A stretch of 64,000 bases of DNA from Leclercia sp. S52. GTDB taxonomy: Bacteria; Pseudomonadota; Gammaproteobacteria; Enterobacterales; Enterobacteriaceae. The notes beneath the pieces were generated by a model. That model was not told the origin of the DNA, made no database searches, and worked only from the letters and a program-made list of their open reading frames with translations. Made by a program: the position numbers and the translations under genes. Shown here in pieces: positions 17,400-27,027 of the stretch. Positions within the stretch are counted from its first letter, which is position 1. Each line of letters begins with the position of its first letter. Location: positions 2,170,001 through 2,234,000 of the forward strand of contig NZ_CP152474.1 in NCBI RefSeq assembly GCF_039727615.1, given 5' to 3'.

Positions 17400-18608
17400 T
17401 CAGGCCGGATTTTGTTTGGTCTGGCCCGGGCGTTTTAACAGCAGGAATGCCACTATGGCCGTGGAGAGCACTACCAGCGCGCCGGCCAGGAAGATTGCGT
17501 TCAGCCCCAGATGTCCGCCTACCCAGCCAAGGGCGGGGCTACCGATTGCCATCGCCACGTCAAGAAATGCCGTGTAGATCCCCATCACCATGCCGCGGTT
17601 CTGGGGCGTTGAACCACTGATGGCTTCGATACCGAGACCCGGGTAAACCAGCGAATATCCAAAGCCAGCTAATGCGGCACCGACCGTCGCAATCAGGGAC
17701 GTGCCGGCAAGCCAAATAAGAAACAGACCAGCGGCCTGGACGAGCACAAATATCAGCGCAATGCGGGCACCGCCAAAGCGATCCGGCAGATGGCCCGCAA
17801 CGGTACGGGCGACAATCAGCGCGACGCCAAAGGCGGTGAATGCCATCCAGACGGGCTGCCAGTGCATGGCGCTGTAATAGAGCGAGCTGAAGGCCAGAAT
17901 GGTGCAGTAGCCCGTGCTGGCCAGTGCCGCGCCCAGGCCGGGTAACCAGACCGCGTGCATGACGGAGTTAAAGGAGGCTTGTGCTGCATGGGGATGAGGC
18001 GGCACGGCGGGCATACGGGCGAGATACGCCAGTACCAGCAGCGGAAGCAGGAACGTCAGTAATGCGATCGCCTCAAAGCCGAAAGCATCAAATAACAGCG
18101 TCCCCACCGGTCCGCCGAGAGCCATAGCGGCAAACATCGCGGTGCCCACCCAGGCGATAACCTTACCTGCATGCTCCTTATCCACGAGGGCCAGACCCCA
18201 TGCCACGGCACCGGTAATGATGAAGCTTTCCGCCCCTCCAAGGATCGCGCGCCCGGCAAGCAATACACTCACAGACAGTACCGGCATGCCGACGAACCAG
18301 AGCGACACCTGATACAGTAGCCCTGAAACGGCAGCAGCGATGAGCCCGGCCACCACGCCCTTTTTGGCGCCGCGCCTGTCTGAATAACTCCCGGACCACA
18401 CCCGGGAAATCAGCGATGCCGCAAACTGTGCCCCGGCGACCAGGCCCACGATAAACGTCCCGAAGCCCAGGTCATTTTTGACATGCAGCGGCAGGACGGG
18501 AAGTGCCACACCAATAATAATAAAGCCGACCAGTACCGCAGCCATTACCGGCATCAGCGCTGCGAAAACCCGGGTGCCGGAGTTATTGTGAGAAAGTTTT
18601 ACAGGCAT
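17400..18608 (-). CDS. MFS transporter (YhhS/YfcJ-like)
   Basis: This is a 402-residue inner-membrane protein with twelve hydrophobic helices. The loop 2-3 signature is SGSYSDRRGAKKG, and a second copy in the other half is GHLPDRFGGARI. The family includes exporters of sugars, arabinose-like compounds and drugs, so the substrate cannot be named. It lies between the SDR gene and the hydrolase gene on the minus strand. The 200-base gap upstream holds a 12-bp hairpin, so it could have its own promoter or depend on read-through. Confidence 0.85.
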   Translation of the reverse strand: MPVKLSHNNSGTRVFAALMPVMAAVLVGFIIIGVALPVLPLHVKNDLGFGTFIVGLVAGAQFAASLISRVWSGSYSDRRGAKKGVVAGLIAAAVSGLLYQVSLWFVGMPVLSVSVLLAGRAILGGAESFIITGAVAWGLALVDKEHAGKVIAWVGTAMFAAMALGGPVGTLLFDAFGFEAIALLTFLLPLLVLAYLARMPAVPPHPHAAQASFNSVMHAVWLPGLGAALASTGYCTILAFSSLYYSAMHWQPVWMAFTAFGVALIVARTVAGHLPDRFGGARIALIFVLVQAAGLFLIWLAGTSLIATVGAALAGFGYSLVYPGLGIEAISGSTPQNRGMVMGIYTAFLDVAMAIGSPALGWVGGHLGLNAIFLAGALVVLSTAIVAFLLLKRPGQTKQNPA

Positions 18609-18742
18609 TTAATACAGCCCCTTACCTTTTAATGAACAGAATGTCGTTTACGTATTTCGTTTTTAGGGCACGATGTGGCCCGCAGAAAATTGCGGTTTGA
18701 ATTTCCTGTTTACAAAGAAGCGTTAATTGATACAGCTCTTTT

Positions 18743-18774
18743 TATTTCCGGATGATAAAAACCATCCGGAAATA
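18743..18774 (-). terminator. Strong hairpin between SDR and MFS genes
   Basis: TATTTCCGGATG and CATCCGGAAATA form a perfect 12-bp stem with an 8-nt loop, 33 nt after the SDR stop codon. No long U-run follows on the minus strand. It could be a partial terminator or an mRNA end-protecting structure that lowers expression of the distal genes. Confidence 0.6.
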
Positions 18775-18806
18775 ATGCAGGCGTCAGCTACCCGCCTGTT
18801 GATGGT

Positions 18807-19544
18807 TTAATAAACCTGCACGGTCGGCCGGAAAAGTATTTCGTTAACATCCACGTCGTCAGGCTGGCTGATAGCAAATGCAACGACCCGCGCAAAAGCC
18901 TCTGCCGGGATCGCATTCTCGTAGGTTTTCGACATACCTTTCGCAATATCTTCGTCGGTGATGGTTTTAGTCAGTTCGGTATCTACCGCGCCGGGAGAAA
19001 CAATAGTTGTGCGGATATTCCAGGGCTTCACTTCCTGACGCAGGCCTTCTGAAACAGCCCGGACGGCCCATTTCGTCCCCGCATATACGGCACCGCCGGG
19101 TCCAATTTTGTGTCCGGCTACTGATGACACGTTGATAAACTGTCCGGACTTCTGCGCTTTCATATACGGCAGCGCGGCGGCAATACCGTAAAGTACGCCC
19201 TTAATGTTCACGTCGATCATCCGGTCCCATTCATCCACCTTCAGCTTGTCAAGCATGGAACTCGGCATTAAGCCGGCGTTATTAATGATAACGTCAATAC
19301 GGCCGTGCAACTCTACCGCCCGGTCAACAAGGGACTGGACCTGTGCACGGTCCGTCACGTCGGTGCGGAGTATGGCTCTGGCATCCAGTCCCAGTTCGCC
19401 GGCAAGTTGCTCAAGCTTCTCCATACGGCGCGCCCCAAGAACCACCTTTGCGCCCAGTTTCGACAGGTGTCGGGCTGTTTCTGCTCCCAGGCCGCTGCTG
19501 GCACCGGTGATGACGATGATTTTGTTTTCGATACCCTGAGACAT
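18807..19544 (-). CDS. Short-chain dehydrogenase/reductase
   Basis: This is a 245-residue cytosolic NAD(P)-dependent oxidoreductase. The cofactor loop is TGASSGLG (TGxxxGxG), NNAG follows the fourth strand, and the catalytic Ser-Tyr-Lys is seen as VSSVAG and [13 protein letters not shown] after the second strand, with two Arg, favours NADP(H). No signal peptide is present once the start at 19544 is used, which has AGGAGG close upstream. It resembles YdfG/classical SDR dehydrogenases of unknown substrate. It is the fourth gene from the LysR promoter. Confidence 0.88.
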   Translation of the reverse strand: MSQGIENKIIVITGASSGLGAETARHLSKLGAKVVLGARRMEKLEQLAGELGLDARAILRTDVTDRAQVQSLVDRAVELHGRIDVIINNAGLMPSSMLDKLKVDEWDRMIDVNIKGVLYGIAAALPYMKAQKSGQFINVSSVAGHKIGPGGAVYAGTKWAVRAVSEGLRQEVKPWNIRTTIVSPGAVDTELTKTITDEDIAKGMSKTYENAIPAEAFARVVAFAISQPDDVDVNEILFRPTVQVY

Positions 19545-19566
19545 ACTGTCCTCCTGTAAAGAATGG

Positions 19567-20343
19567 TTATTTCGACTCACGCTGCTCAAACACCGTTTTG
19601 AAAACCGGCGCTGCTGAGAAAGCATTGGGCCACCCGGCATAATACGCAAGGTGACTCAGTGCGCCTGAAGCCTGCTGCCGGGTCAGGCCGTTATCCATTG
19701 CCCGGTTAAGGTGCGGCGGAATTTGCTGTACCTGCCCGTTTGCAATCAGGGCAGACACGGTCACCAGACTTCTGTCCCGCGGTGCGAGCCCGGGACGCAG
19801 CCACAATTCCCGGAAAAGCACGTCGGTGGTGTCGCTGACAAGCCCCGGCGCCGCGCTACCGATACTCTGTTCCACGCGTGCAGCGCGAGCTGTTTCAGCT
19901 TTTTCATCGATCGGCAGCAGCGCCTCCTCCGCGCGAGGAAGCTGTTCAGCGTTAATTCCTTTTTGCAGGAATATCTCTTTCGTTACCGCTGCGGCCGCAA
20001 TGGCATTGCTCCAGCCGGCATAGAACGCCAGCTGCGTGAGGGTCTCGGAAAGCTCAGCCGGCTTAACACCGTTTTTCAGCGCCAGCTCCAGCTGCTCCGG
20101 TAAAAGCACGGTCTGATTCCGGGCAATAACCGCTGCAACGGTAACGAGGCTGCGATCACGTGGCGACAAATCCTTTCTTTTCCAGAGGTCTCCTGCCAGC
20201 CTGGTGCTCGCATAGCGTTCGAGTGCGGGAGATACTGCCTCTATGTCGGTGTCTGACAGCGGGCCCCGCTGTGCCCCCGTTTCTGCAATGGCGCCAGCCG
20301 ATCCGAGAGAAAGCGCCAGCGCAACTGCCGTTGAAGTTTTCAT
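19567..20343 (-). CDS. Exported carboxymuconolactone decarboxylase-family protein (two domains)
   Basis: This is a 258-residue protein with a signal peptide ([20 protein letters not shown]). It carries two similar CMD/AhpD-like helical domains, around 45-125 ([29 protein letters not shown]) and around 175-250 ([28 protein letters not shown]). The cysteines of AhpD peroxidases (CxxC) are absent, so peroxidase activity is unlikely and the role is unknown. It is placed 12 bases after the cupin gene in the same operon. CMD proteins often pair with cupins and dehydrogenases in redox-responsive operons. Confidence 0.87.
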   Translation of the reverse strand: MKTSTAVALALSLGSAGAIAETGAQRGPLSDTDIEAVSPALERYASTRLAGDLWKRKDLSPRDRSLVTVAAVIARNQTVLLPEQLELALKNGVKPAELSETLTQLAFYAGWSNAIAAAAVTKEIFLQKGINAEQLPRAEEALLPIDEKAETARAARVEQSIGSAAPGLVSDTTDVLFRELWLRPGLAPRDRSLVTVSALIANGQVQQIPPHLNRAMDNGLTRQQASGALSHLAYYAGWPNAFSAAPVFKTVFEQRESK

Positions 20344-20355
20344 CTGACCTCCGGA

Positions 20356-20814
20356 TTACTGATACTGTTCGTCGGAGACGGGCTCCTGCCAGTCCACGTT
20401 TTTACCGTCCACCATATACGTCATGGCCAGATGGCTCATGGGGGACGTCGCCGTGGCGCCATGCCAGTGGCGAACGGTCGCAGGGATCCAGACGACATCC
20501 CCAGGGGCTATATTCTGACGAGCCTTACCTTCTTCCTGAATCCAGCCTTTGCCTGCCGTGACGATCAGCAACTGCCCGGCGGGATGGGTATGCCAGGCCG
20601 TGCGCGCACCTGGGGCGAAATCCACCTGGCCCAGATTGGCACGCGTGGACTCGTTTGGCGGCAACAACGGGCTGACAACCGCATGACCCGAGAAGTTATC
20701 GGCCTTGCCGACGACAGAAGGGGTCTGCCCGTTACGACGGATTTCAATACTTTCGGCAGAAACCTGGGTGGCACCCAGTACGGACATGGCTGCTGCAGCA
20801 ATAATCGCTTTCAT
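20356..20814 (-). CDS. Exported cupin-domain protein
   Basis: This is a 152-residue protein with a signal peptide (MKAIIAAAAMSVLGATQVSA). The cupin core holds motif 1, DFAPGARTAWHTHPAGQLLIV, with two metal-binding His and a Gln, and motif 2, PGDVVWIPATVRHWHGA, with the last His. It matches the YhhW/CMD-associated cupins. Metal binding is likely; the substrate is unknown. It lies between the dehydrogenase and the CMD gene on the minus strand with short gaps, so co-transcription is expected. Confidence 0.87.
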   Translation of the reverse strand: MKAIIAAAAMSVLGATQVSAESIEIRRNGQTPSVVGKADNFSGHAVVSPLLPPNESTRANLGQVDFAPGARTAWHTHPAGQLLIVTAGKGWIQEEGKARQNIAPGDVVWIPATVRHWHGATATSPMSHLAMTYMVDGKNVDWQEPVSDEQYQ

Positions 20815-20856
20815 CTTTCACCTCGCTGGTTACTTTCGGCTAAATGGCGTGTCTGC

Positions 20857-22069
20857 TTACGTTAAGTCCACAACAAAACGGTAACGAACGTCTTTTGCTT
20901 TGATTCGCTCAAAGGCGCGATCTATCTGGTCGGGCTTTATCAGCTCGATATCGGCCACAATGTTGCGGCGGGCACAGAAATCGATGAACTCCTGAGTTTC
21001 TGCCATGCCACCCATCAGTGATGCTGAGACCTGCCGACGCTGAAGCCACAGCCCGGAACCGCGGACGTCTTCTATCGGTTCACGGGCTCCGACGATGACG
21101 TAGGTACCATCCAGGCGAAGCATACTGGTAATCGGATGAGTGGGGACGCTCGTCGGCACCGTTGATATAAGAAAATCAAACTGGTTCGCATAAGGCTTCA
21201 GGGCGTCAGGATCGTTCCAGACAACAGCCTCCCGGGCCCCCATTTTTTTCGCGTCCGTGACTTTTCCTGGAGTGGTGGTGAATACCGTAACATCAGCCCT
21301 GCGCGCGACGGCCAGCTTGACGGCCAGATGCCCCAGTCCGCCCATACCGATCACCCCGACTCTCTGCCCGGCCTCTACCGACCAGTGCTGAAGGGGTGAA
21401 AAGGTGGTGATGCCTGCGCACATTAACGGGGCCGCAGCGGCAAGGTTCATTCCCGGTGGGATGCGAACGGTGAAACGTTCGGGGATCACCACACGCTGGG
21501 AAAAACCGCCATAGTTATAGCCGCCCGAAATTTTATCCGGCGAGTTGAAATTCAGCGTCCAGCCTTTCAGGCAGTACTGTTCCAGATCGTTAACGCAGTT
21601 CTCGCATTCCCCGCAGGAATCAATCATGGCACCGGCACCCGCAATATCACCCGGCCGGAATTTCGTCACGGCGCTTCCGATGGCGGCGACACGCCCGATG
21701 ATCTCATGCCCCGGTACACAGGGATAATTGGTGGCCGGATAGGGTGGTCCCCATTCCTGCCTGGCGATATGGATATCTGAATGACAGATAGCACAGTACA
21801 TAATGTCGATGAGGACATCGTTCGGACGAAGTGCCCGGCGGGAAATTTCCAGGGGGAACAAATGGCCCCTCCGGATTCCGGTTGCCCCAGGCACGAACAC
21901 GCCAGGGTCCATTACCTGCCTGAGCGGCAGATTCCTGTGCCTGTACCTTTCCCGGCATGACCGCCAGCGTTGATGCTGCAGCAAGGCCGGCCCCGGCCAT
22001 CAGAACCTTTCTCCGGGTCGGGGACGCTGGCGCGTCCGGATGACTATTGTCTTCACATTTTCCGCACAT
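20857..22069 (-). pseudogene. Tat-exported zinc alcohol dehydrogenase (YahK-like), frameshifted
   Basis: A medium-chain NAD(P) alcohol dehydrogenase of about 403 residues is broken at 21852-21856, where five C on the coding strand stand in place of four. Before the shift come a twin-arginine signal (SPTRRKVLMAGAGLAAAS) and NRNPEGPFVP; after it PLEISRRALRPNDVLIDIMY continues. The zinc ligands are in YCAICHSDIH, GHE and the four-Cys loop CGECENC--YC, and the cofactor motif is GMGGLGHLAVK. An exported member of this usually cytosolic family is unusual. The start at 22069 has GGAGG six bases upstream. Deleting one base restores the frame, so it may be intact in the cell. Confidence 0.82.
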
Positions 22070-22272
22070 CATTAACCTCCGTTTATCTGCCGTCTTGTTT
22101 CATAGATTATTGGCGCATCCGCAATCCGGATTGTGGCATCGGGAATGCTGACGTTTTTATTGCATTACAGTCGTCAGGCCTGATTAATTAGTGAACGGAA
22201 GAAAGTATATCGGAGGACTTATTAAGTGATTAGAGGGTAATATGAGATTGAAATTATAAGGAGGGCTTCTTA

Positions 22273-23178
22273 ATGTCCGATCAGAATCTTAATGACCTTG
22301 CTGCCTTTATGGTGGTTGCAAAGGAGCAAAACTTCACACGCGCGGCAAAACGGCTGGGTGTTTCACAGTCCGCGCTGAGCCAGACGGTCCGCGGGCTGGA
22401 GGCGCAGCTGGGCCTCCGGTTGCTCAACCGAACCACCCGGCGTGTTGTGCCCACAGAAGCCGGAGAGCGGCTAATGACCTCCGTCGGGCCGCAGATTGAG
22501 GATATCCAGCGCCAGTTGATGGTGCTGAGTGAGCTACGGGATAAGCCTGCGGGTACGATACGGCTTACGGCAACAGAGTATGCAGCAGAGTCAGTTCTGT
22601 GGCCAGCGGTATCCCGCCTGGTAAAAGCATACCCGGATATTAAGGTTGAAATCCTGACGGATTACGGTTTGACTGATATTGTAAGAGATCGCTTTGATGC
22701 CGGAGTGCGACCCGGTGAAACCATTGCAAAGGATATGATTGCCGTTCGTATCGCGCCTGATATGCGGATGGCAGTTGCCGGTTCTCCAGCCTATTTCATT
22801 GACAGGCCTGCTCCGGTGATACCTCAGGAGCTTACCGAGCATTGCTGTATCAATCTTCGTCTCTCGGGGCATGGGGGACTTTATGCGTGGGAATTTGAGA
22901 AAGACGGGCGAGAACTGAATGTGCGGGTTGACGGCCAACTGGTCTTCAATACCGGAAGTATGATACTCAGGGCAGCGCTAGAAGGGCGGGGTCTTGCTTA
23001 TCTGCCTGAAGGGCAGCTGGAACCTTATCTGTCATCAGGACAACTGGTTCGCGTTCTGGAAGAGTGGTGTGAACCTTACTCCGGGTACCATCTATACTAT
23101 CCAAGCCACCGCCAGCCAACGCCAGCTTTTAGCTTGCTGGTTGATGAGCTACGCTATTCAACTCGCAAACAGTTATAA
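22273..23178 (+). CDS. LysR-family transcriptional regulator
   Basis: This is a 301-residue regulator with an N-terminal winged helix (LAAFMVVAKEQNFTRAAKRL, then QSALSQTVRGLEAQLGLRLL and NRTTRRVVPTEAG) and a periplasmic-binding-like effector domain from about residue 90. It ends with HLYYPSHRQPTPAFSLLVDE, typical of the group that controls exported or redox enzymes. It diverges from the seven-gene cluster at 22069-15778, with a 200-base AT-rich gap that should hold both promoters and its own binding site. The ligand is unknown. GGAGGGCTTCTTA is a good ribosome site. Confidence 0.9.
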   Translation: MSDQNLNDLAAFMVVAKEQNFTRAAKRLGVSQSALSQTVRGLEAQLGLRLLNRTTRRVVPTEAGERLMTSVGPQIEDIQRQLMVLSELRDKPAGTIRLTATEYAAESVLWPAVSRLVKAYPDIKVEILTDYGLTDIVRDRFDAGVRPGETIAKDMIAVRIAPDMRMAVAGSPAYFIDRPAPVIPQELTEHCCINLRLSGHGGLYAWEFEKDGRELNVRVDGQLVFNTGSMILRAALEGRGLAYLPEGQLEPYLSSGQLVRVLEEWCEPYSGYHLYYPSHRQPTPAFSLLVDELRYSTRKQL

Positions 23179-23225
23179 GATAATAAAGAGCAGCTTCTAA
23201 ATTAGAGTTTAGATGGTAAATGAAT

Positions 23226-23249
23226 GTCCGCTTCTGGCACAAAGCGGAC
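23226..23249. repeat. GTCCGCTT hairpin repeat, perfect copy
   Basis: GTCCGCTT (23226-23233) pairs perfectly with AAGCGGAC (23242-23249) around CTGGCACA. The same core, GCTTCTGGCAC, occurs at 2169. It lies 50 bases after the LysR gene; the rest of 23250-23470 shows no gene. Confidence 0.6.
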
Positions 23250-23479
23250 CCTCTGTTTCGGGCATTAAGTTCATCAACTTTGCCCAAATACGTGATTAAC
23301 CAACTCCCATCTAACCAGCCTTTCCTGAGCACCACCACAGTGCACCCGCCCCGCACCGCCTCCCCAAAACAGTGAAACCAAATCCCCACCATTCTCCAGG
23401 CCCCTAATAAACCTCAAAAAATATTCCTGGCACACCCTTTGCAATCACTACAAGCGAAGGGCAGCACCACACAACATGA

Positions 23480-23576
23480 AAATAGCTGGCTAGGGTTCCG
23501 GTTCACTGAGGTGAATGGCTGGTCCAAGAGCTGGCGACCTCTGAGAGGTTACACGGCGGGACAAAAGCCCGGGAGA
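23480..23576 (+). ncRNA. Guanidine-I riboswitch (ykkC class)
   Basis: The aptamer holds the conserved pieces of the ykkC class in order: GCTAGGGTTCCGG (23487-23501), GGCTGGTCCAAGAGCTGGCG, and ACACGGCGGGACAAAAGCCC followed by GGGAGA. These bind the guanidinium ion. The arm between them, ACCTCTGAGAGGT, folds on itself. The ten bases GACCTCTGAG (23536-23545) are also a perfect complement of CTCAGAGGTC (23622-23631), which is the ribosome site of the first gene, suggesting translational control. All downstream genes fit guanidine use. Confidence 0.93.
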
Positions 23577-23635
23577 CAGCAGCACCAGACGGTGTCGCGC
23601 TGCCCCCCTTATTTTGTGCCACTCAGAGGTCAAGC

Positions 23636-24694
23636 ATGAAGAAAACGCCATTACTCCGCTCTCTTATCCTGTCGCTGGCGATGCTGGTCAGTCTCCCCAC
23701 CTTTGCGTCCGTCAAAAAAGAGTTCAACGTCTGCTGGACCATCTACGCAGGGTGGATGCCCTGGGGCACCATCAGCACCAGCAAGATCATCGATAAGTGG
23801 GCCGATAAGTACGGCATCAAAATCAACGTCGTGCAGCTCAACGACTACATCGAATCCATCAACCAGTACACCGCCGGCCAGTTTGACGGCTGCACCATGA
23901 CCAACATGGATGCACTGACCATTCCGGCAGCGGGCGGGGTGGATACCACGGCGCTGATCCTCGGCAGCTACTCGGAAGGCAACGACGGCGTGGTGCTGAA
24001 AGGCGAGGGCAAAACCCTCACCGACCTCAAAGGCATGAAGATCTATCTGCCGGAGCTGTCCGTTTCCCACTATCTGCTGGTGCGCGGGCTGGAGAAAGCC
24101 GGGCTGGCGGAGAAAGACGTCACCGTGGTCAACACTTCGGATGCGGATATCGTCTCGGCCTTCAACACCGCCAACGTGCAGGCCGCCGTGGCCTGGAACC
24201 CGCAGCTCTCGGTCATCAAAGGCACGCCGAAAACCACCGAGGTGTTCAGCTCCTCGCAGGTGCCGGGCGAGCTGATCGACATGATGGTGGTCAACAGCGA
24301 AACCCTGAAAGACAACCCGGCGCTGGGTAAAGCGTTGACCGGCGCGTGGTACGAGATGATGGGGCTGATGAAGGCCCAGGATGCGAACGCCCTGAATGCG
24401 ATGGCTGCAGCGTCCGGCACCGATCTCGCCGGCTATCAGGCGCAGCTGAAAACCACCCACCTGTTCTACACCCCGCAGGACAACATCGCCTTTGTCACCT
24501 CGGCAGATCTGGCGAAAACCATGCAGCGTGTAGCGGCGTTCTCCTTCGATAAAGGGCTGCTGGGCGATGGCGCGCAGAGCGCCGATTTTATCGGCATGAG
24601 CTTCCCGGGCAACGTGACCCAGGGCGATGCCAACAACGTCAAACTGCGCTTTGACGACAGCTTCGTGAAGATGGCTGCCGCGGGCCAGCTGTGA
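23636..24694 (+). CDS. ABC transporter substrate-binding protein, guanidine-linked (NitT/TauT type)
   Basis: This is a 352-residue periplasmic binding protein with a signal peptide (MKKTPLLRSLILSLAMLVSL, cleavage after TFA). The fold follows the nitrate/taurine group: NVCWTIYAGWMPWG near the start, then TAGQFDGCTMTNMDAL and NTANVQAAVAWNPQ. This protein was formerly called a urea transporter component because it sits beside urea carboxylase-like genes. The upstream guanidine-I riboswitch makes guanidine the more likely ligand. The ribosome site AGAGGT at 23625 is the one the riboswitch arm can mask. It is the first gene of the operon. Confidence 0.88.
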   Translation: MKKTPLLRSLILSLAMLVSLPTFASVKKEFNVCWTIYAGWMPWGTISTSKIIDKWADKYGIKINVVQLNDYIESINQYTAGQFDGCTMTNMDALTIPAAGGVDTTALILGSYSEGNDGVVLKGEGKTLTDLKGMKIYLPELSVSHYLLVRGLEKAGLAEKDVTVVNTSDADIVSAFNTANVQAAVAWNPQLSVIKGTPKTTEVFSSSQVPGELIDMMVVNSETLKDNPALGKALTGAWYEMMGLMKAQDANALNAMAAASGTDLAGYQAQLKTTHLFYTPQDNIAFVTSADLAKTMQRVAAFSFDKGLLGDGAQSADFIGMSFPGNVTQGDANNVKLRFDDSFVKMAAAGQL

Positions 24695-24711
24695 TGAGTG
24701 ACGGAGTCTCC

Positions 24712-25527
24712 ATGCGACAAATAAATCGTCATCCCACCCCGGGCATGCGGCTGATGCTGGTGATGCTGCCCTTTGTCCTGCTGCTGGCCGCGTACTTTTT
24801 CGGCTCGGCGGTGCGCCTCGAGGCCAACCCCCAGGACAAGCTGCTGCCCGGCCTCCAGCAGATGCTGGATGCGATCTCGCGGATGGCCTTTACTCCGGAT
24901 AAACGCAGCGGCGAGTACCTGTTCTGGGTCGATACCCTGGTGAGCCTGGCTCGTCTGCTGGTGGGGCTGTCGATCGCCTCGCTGATCGGCCTGTGCATCG
25001 GCGTCACCGCTGGCGTGTTCCCTCTATGGCGCGCGTCGCTCTCGCCGCTGATGACGGTGCTGTCGATGGTGCCACCCCTGGCGATTTTACCGGTGCTGTT
25101 TATCGTCTTCGGGCTGGATGAGCTGTCAAAAGTGATGCTGATTGTTATCGGCATCACCCCGATGCTGGCCCGGGATCTGGAGCATCGCGCCTGTGAAATC
25201 CCGCCGGAGATCCTGATCAAAGCCCAGACCCTGGGGGCCAACAGCTGGACGCTGGTGCTGCGGGTGGTGCTGCCGCAGCTGCTGTCGCGCCTGCTCACCT
25301 CGCTGCGCCTGCTGCTCGGTTCGGCCTGGTTGTTCCTCATCTCGGCGGAGGCGATTTCCTCCACCGCCGGGCTGGGTTATCGCATTTTCCTCGTCCGCCG
25401 CTATATGGCGATGGACGTGATTATCCCCTACGTCCTGTGGATCACCCTGCTGGCGTGGCTGATGGATCTGGCTCTGCGCCAGCTGCATAAAACCTGCTTC
25501 CCGTGGGCAGAAGGAGGGAAAGCATGA
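24712..25527 (+). CDS. ABC transporter permease, guanidine-linked
   Basis: This is an inner-membrane permease of about 271 residues with six predicted helices. The contact loop for the ATPase reads EILIKAQTLGANSWTLVLRV, the usual EAA motif. The ATG at 24712 has GGAG five bases upstream; an ATG at 24694 overlapping the previous stop (TGATG) is possible but lacks a ribosome site. The family is NitT/TauT-type permeases. It overlaps the ATPase start by four bases, so the three transporter genes are coupled. Confidence 0.87.
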   Translation: MRQINRHPTPGMRLMLVMLPFVLLLAAYFFGSAVRLEANPQDKLLPGLQQMLDAISRMAFTPDKRSGEYLFWVDTLVSLARLLVGLSIASLIGLCIGVTAGVFPLWRASLSPLMTVLSMVPPLAILPVLFIVFGLDELSKVMLIVIGITPMLARDLEHRACEIPPEILIKAQTLGANSWTLVLRVVLPQLLSRLLTSLRLLLGSAWLFLISAEAISSTAGLGYRIFLVRRYMAMDVIIPYVLWITLLAWLMDLALRQLHKTCFPWAEGGKA

Positions 25528-26301
25528 GTTTTATCACCATCAACAATATCTGGCAGGAGTACGGCGACCATGTGGTGCTGGAGCGCCTGAATCTGCAGAT
25601 CAACGAGGGCGAGTTCTGCTCGATGGTCGGGGCGTCCGGCTGCGGTAAATCGACCTTTCTGCGCCTGCTGCTCGGGCAGGAGACGCCGAGCCGGGGCTCA
25701 ATCACTTTGGACGGTAAACCTCTGACCGCCGAACCGGACAGCCGCCGGGGCGTGGTGTTTCAGCGCTACTCGGTCTTTCCGCACCTCAGCGTGCTGGATA
25801 ACGTGGCGATCGGCCTCGAACTGCCGCAATCCCCGCTGTTCGGACGGCTGTTTGGTGCGAAAAAACGCACCGCCCGTGAGCAGGCCGCGCAGATGCTGGA
25901 AAAGGTTGGCCTCGGCCATGCCCTGGATAAATATCCCGCCCAGCTCTCCGGGGGGGATGCAGCAGCGCCTCGCCATCGCCCAGGCCTTTATCATGCAGCC
26001 CCGCGTGTTGCTGCTGGACGAGCCCTTTGGCGCGCTGGATCCCGGCATCCGCAAAGACATGCACGCGCTGCTGCTGCAGCTGTGGGGCGAAACCCGCATG
26101 ACGGTGTTTATGGTCACCCACGATCTCTCCGAAGGCTTCAACCTCGGCACCCGCCTGCTGGTGTTTGACAAGGTGCGCCTCGATCCGCAGGCCCCGAACG
26201 CCTACGGGGCGCGCATTACCTACGACATTCCGCTCAACGAGACGCGGCTCTCCAGCCTGAGCGGTTCGGCTCCCGACAACGTTTATGCCTTAAGGGGTTA
26301 A
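25524..26301 (+). pseudogene. ABC transporter ATPase, guanidine-linked, frameshifted
   Basis: The energising subunit, about 258 residues. Walker A is GASGCGKST and the Q-loop is VVFQRYSVFPHLSV. The ABC signature is split: the frame reads QLSGGDAAAP, while with one base removed from the seven G at 25950-25956 it reads LSGGMQQRLAIAQAF, then Walker B VLLLDEPFGALDP and MVTHDLSEG. The break at the signature would abolish function if real. Total length is 259 codons plus one base. Like the other breaks in this window it sits in a homopolymer, so a reading error is likely. AAGGAGG precedes the ATG. Confidence 0.85.
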
Positions 26302-26305
26302 CACT

Positions 26306-27016
26306 ATGACGACGACTTTACGTGAAGAGATCCTGCCGGGCGGCGGCCACCTCTCGTTTGTACTGAAGCGCGGGCAGATCCTGCGCATGACCGACCTCGA
26401 CGGCGGGGCGAACGTCAGCCTGATGATGCTCAACCCGCACGAGAAGAGCGAACGCCTGAACCTGCCGGACACCCTGAAGGGCCAGCACACCGCGCGCCTG
26501 ACCGCCGGGCACTGCTTTTATTCCGATATGGGCCGGGTGCTGGCGGGCATTACCGCCGACACCAGCGGCTGGCACGATCCCTTTGGCGGCGTACTCAATG
26601 CCGCCGAAGTGACGGAAAAATACGGTCAGGGGCGCTATCAGGAGCTGCGCAACGGCTTCTTCCGTAACGGCACCGACAACCTGCTGGTGGAGATGGGCAA
26701 GTGGGATCTGAACCTCGAAGATCTGCTGATGGTGGTCAACTTCTTCAGCAAAGTGACCGTGGATGACCACGGGCAGTTCAGCTTCCACCGCGACCACTCA
26801 CAGCCGGGGAGCTACGTCGAGCTGTTCGCGCCGATGGACACATTGATGGTGATGACCGCTCTGCAGCATCCGATGGATCCCTCCACCGAGTATGCCCCGC
26901 GTCCGGTGCAGCTGAGCTGGCGGCAGGCAGAGGACGAGGAGGGGGCCCTTAACGCGCTCCTCACGCGCCCGGAAAACGGCCGCGCCATCACCAACACTCA
27001 ACTTTTCGCCCTGTAA
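26306..27016 (+). CDS. Urea carboxylase-associated protein 1 / carboxyguanidine deiminase subunit
   Basis: This is a 236-residue cytosolic protein of the DUF1989 family. It shows [20 protein letters not shown] near the start and [25 protein letters not shown] near the end. Together with the next gene it forms the two-part enzyme (CgdA/CgdB in the literature) that removes ammonia from carboxyguanidine to give allophanate. I cannot tell from sequence alone which of the two is A or B. The start is four bases after the ATPase stop, with an AAGGGG ribosome site. Intact. Confidence 0.88.
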   Translation: MTTTLREEILPGGGHLSFVLKRGQILRMTDLDGGANVSLMMLNPHEKSERLNLPDTLKGQHTARLTAGHCFYSDMGRVLAGITADTSGWHDPFGGVLNAAEVTEKYGQGRYQELRNGFFRNGTDNLLVEMGKWDLNLEDLLMVVNFFSKVTVDDHGQFSFHRDHSQPGSYVELFAPMDTLMVMTALQHPMDPSTEYAPRPVQLSWRQAEDEEGALNALLTRPENGRAITNTQLFAL

Positions 27017-27027
27017 GGAGCCGTAAG

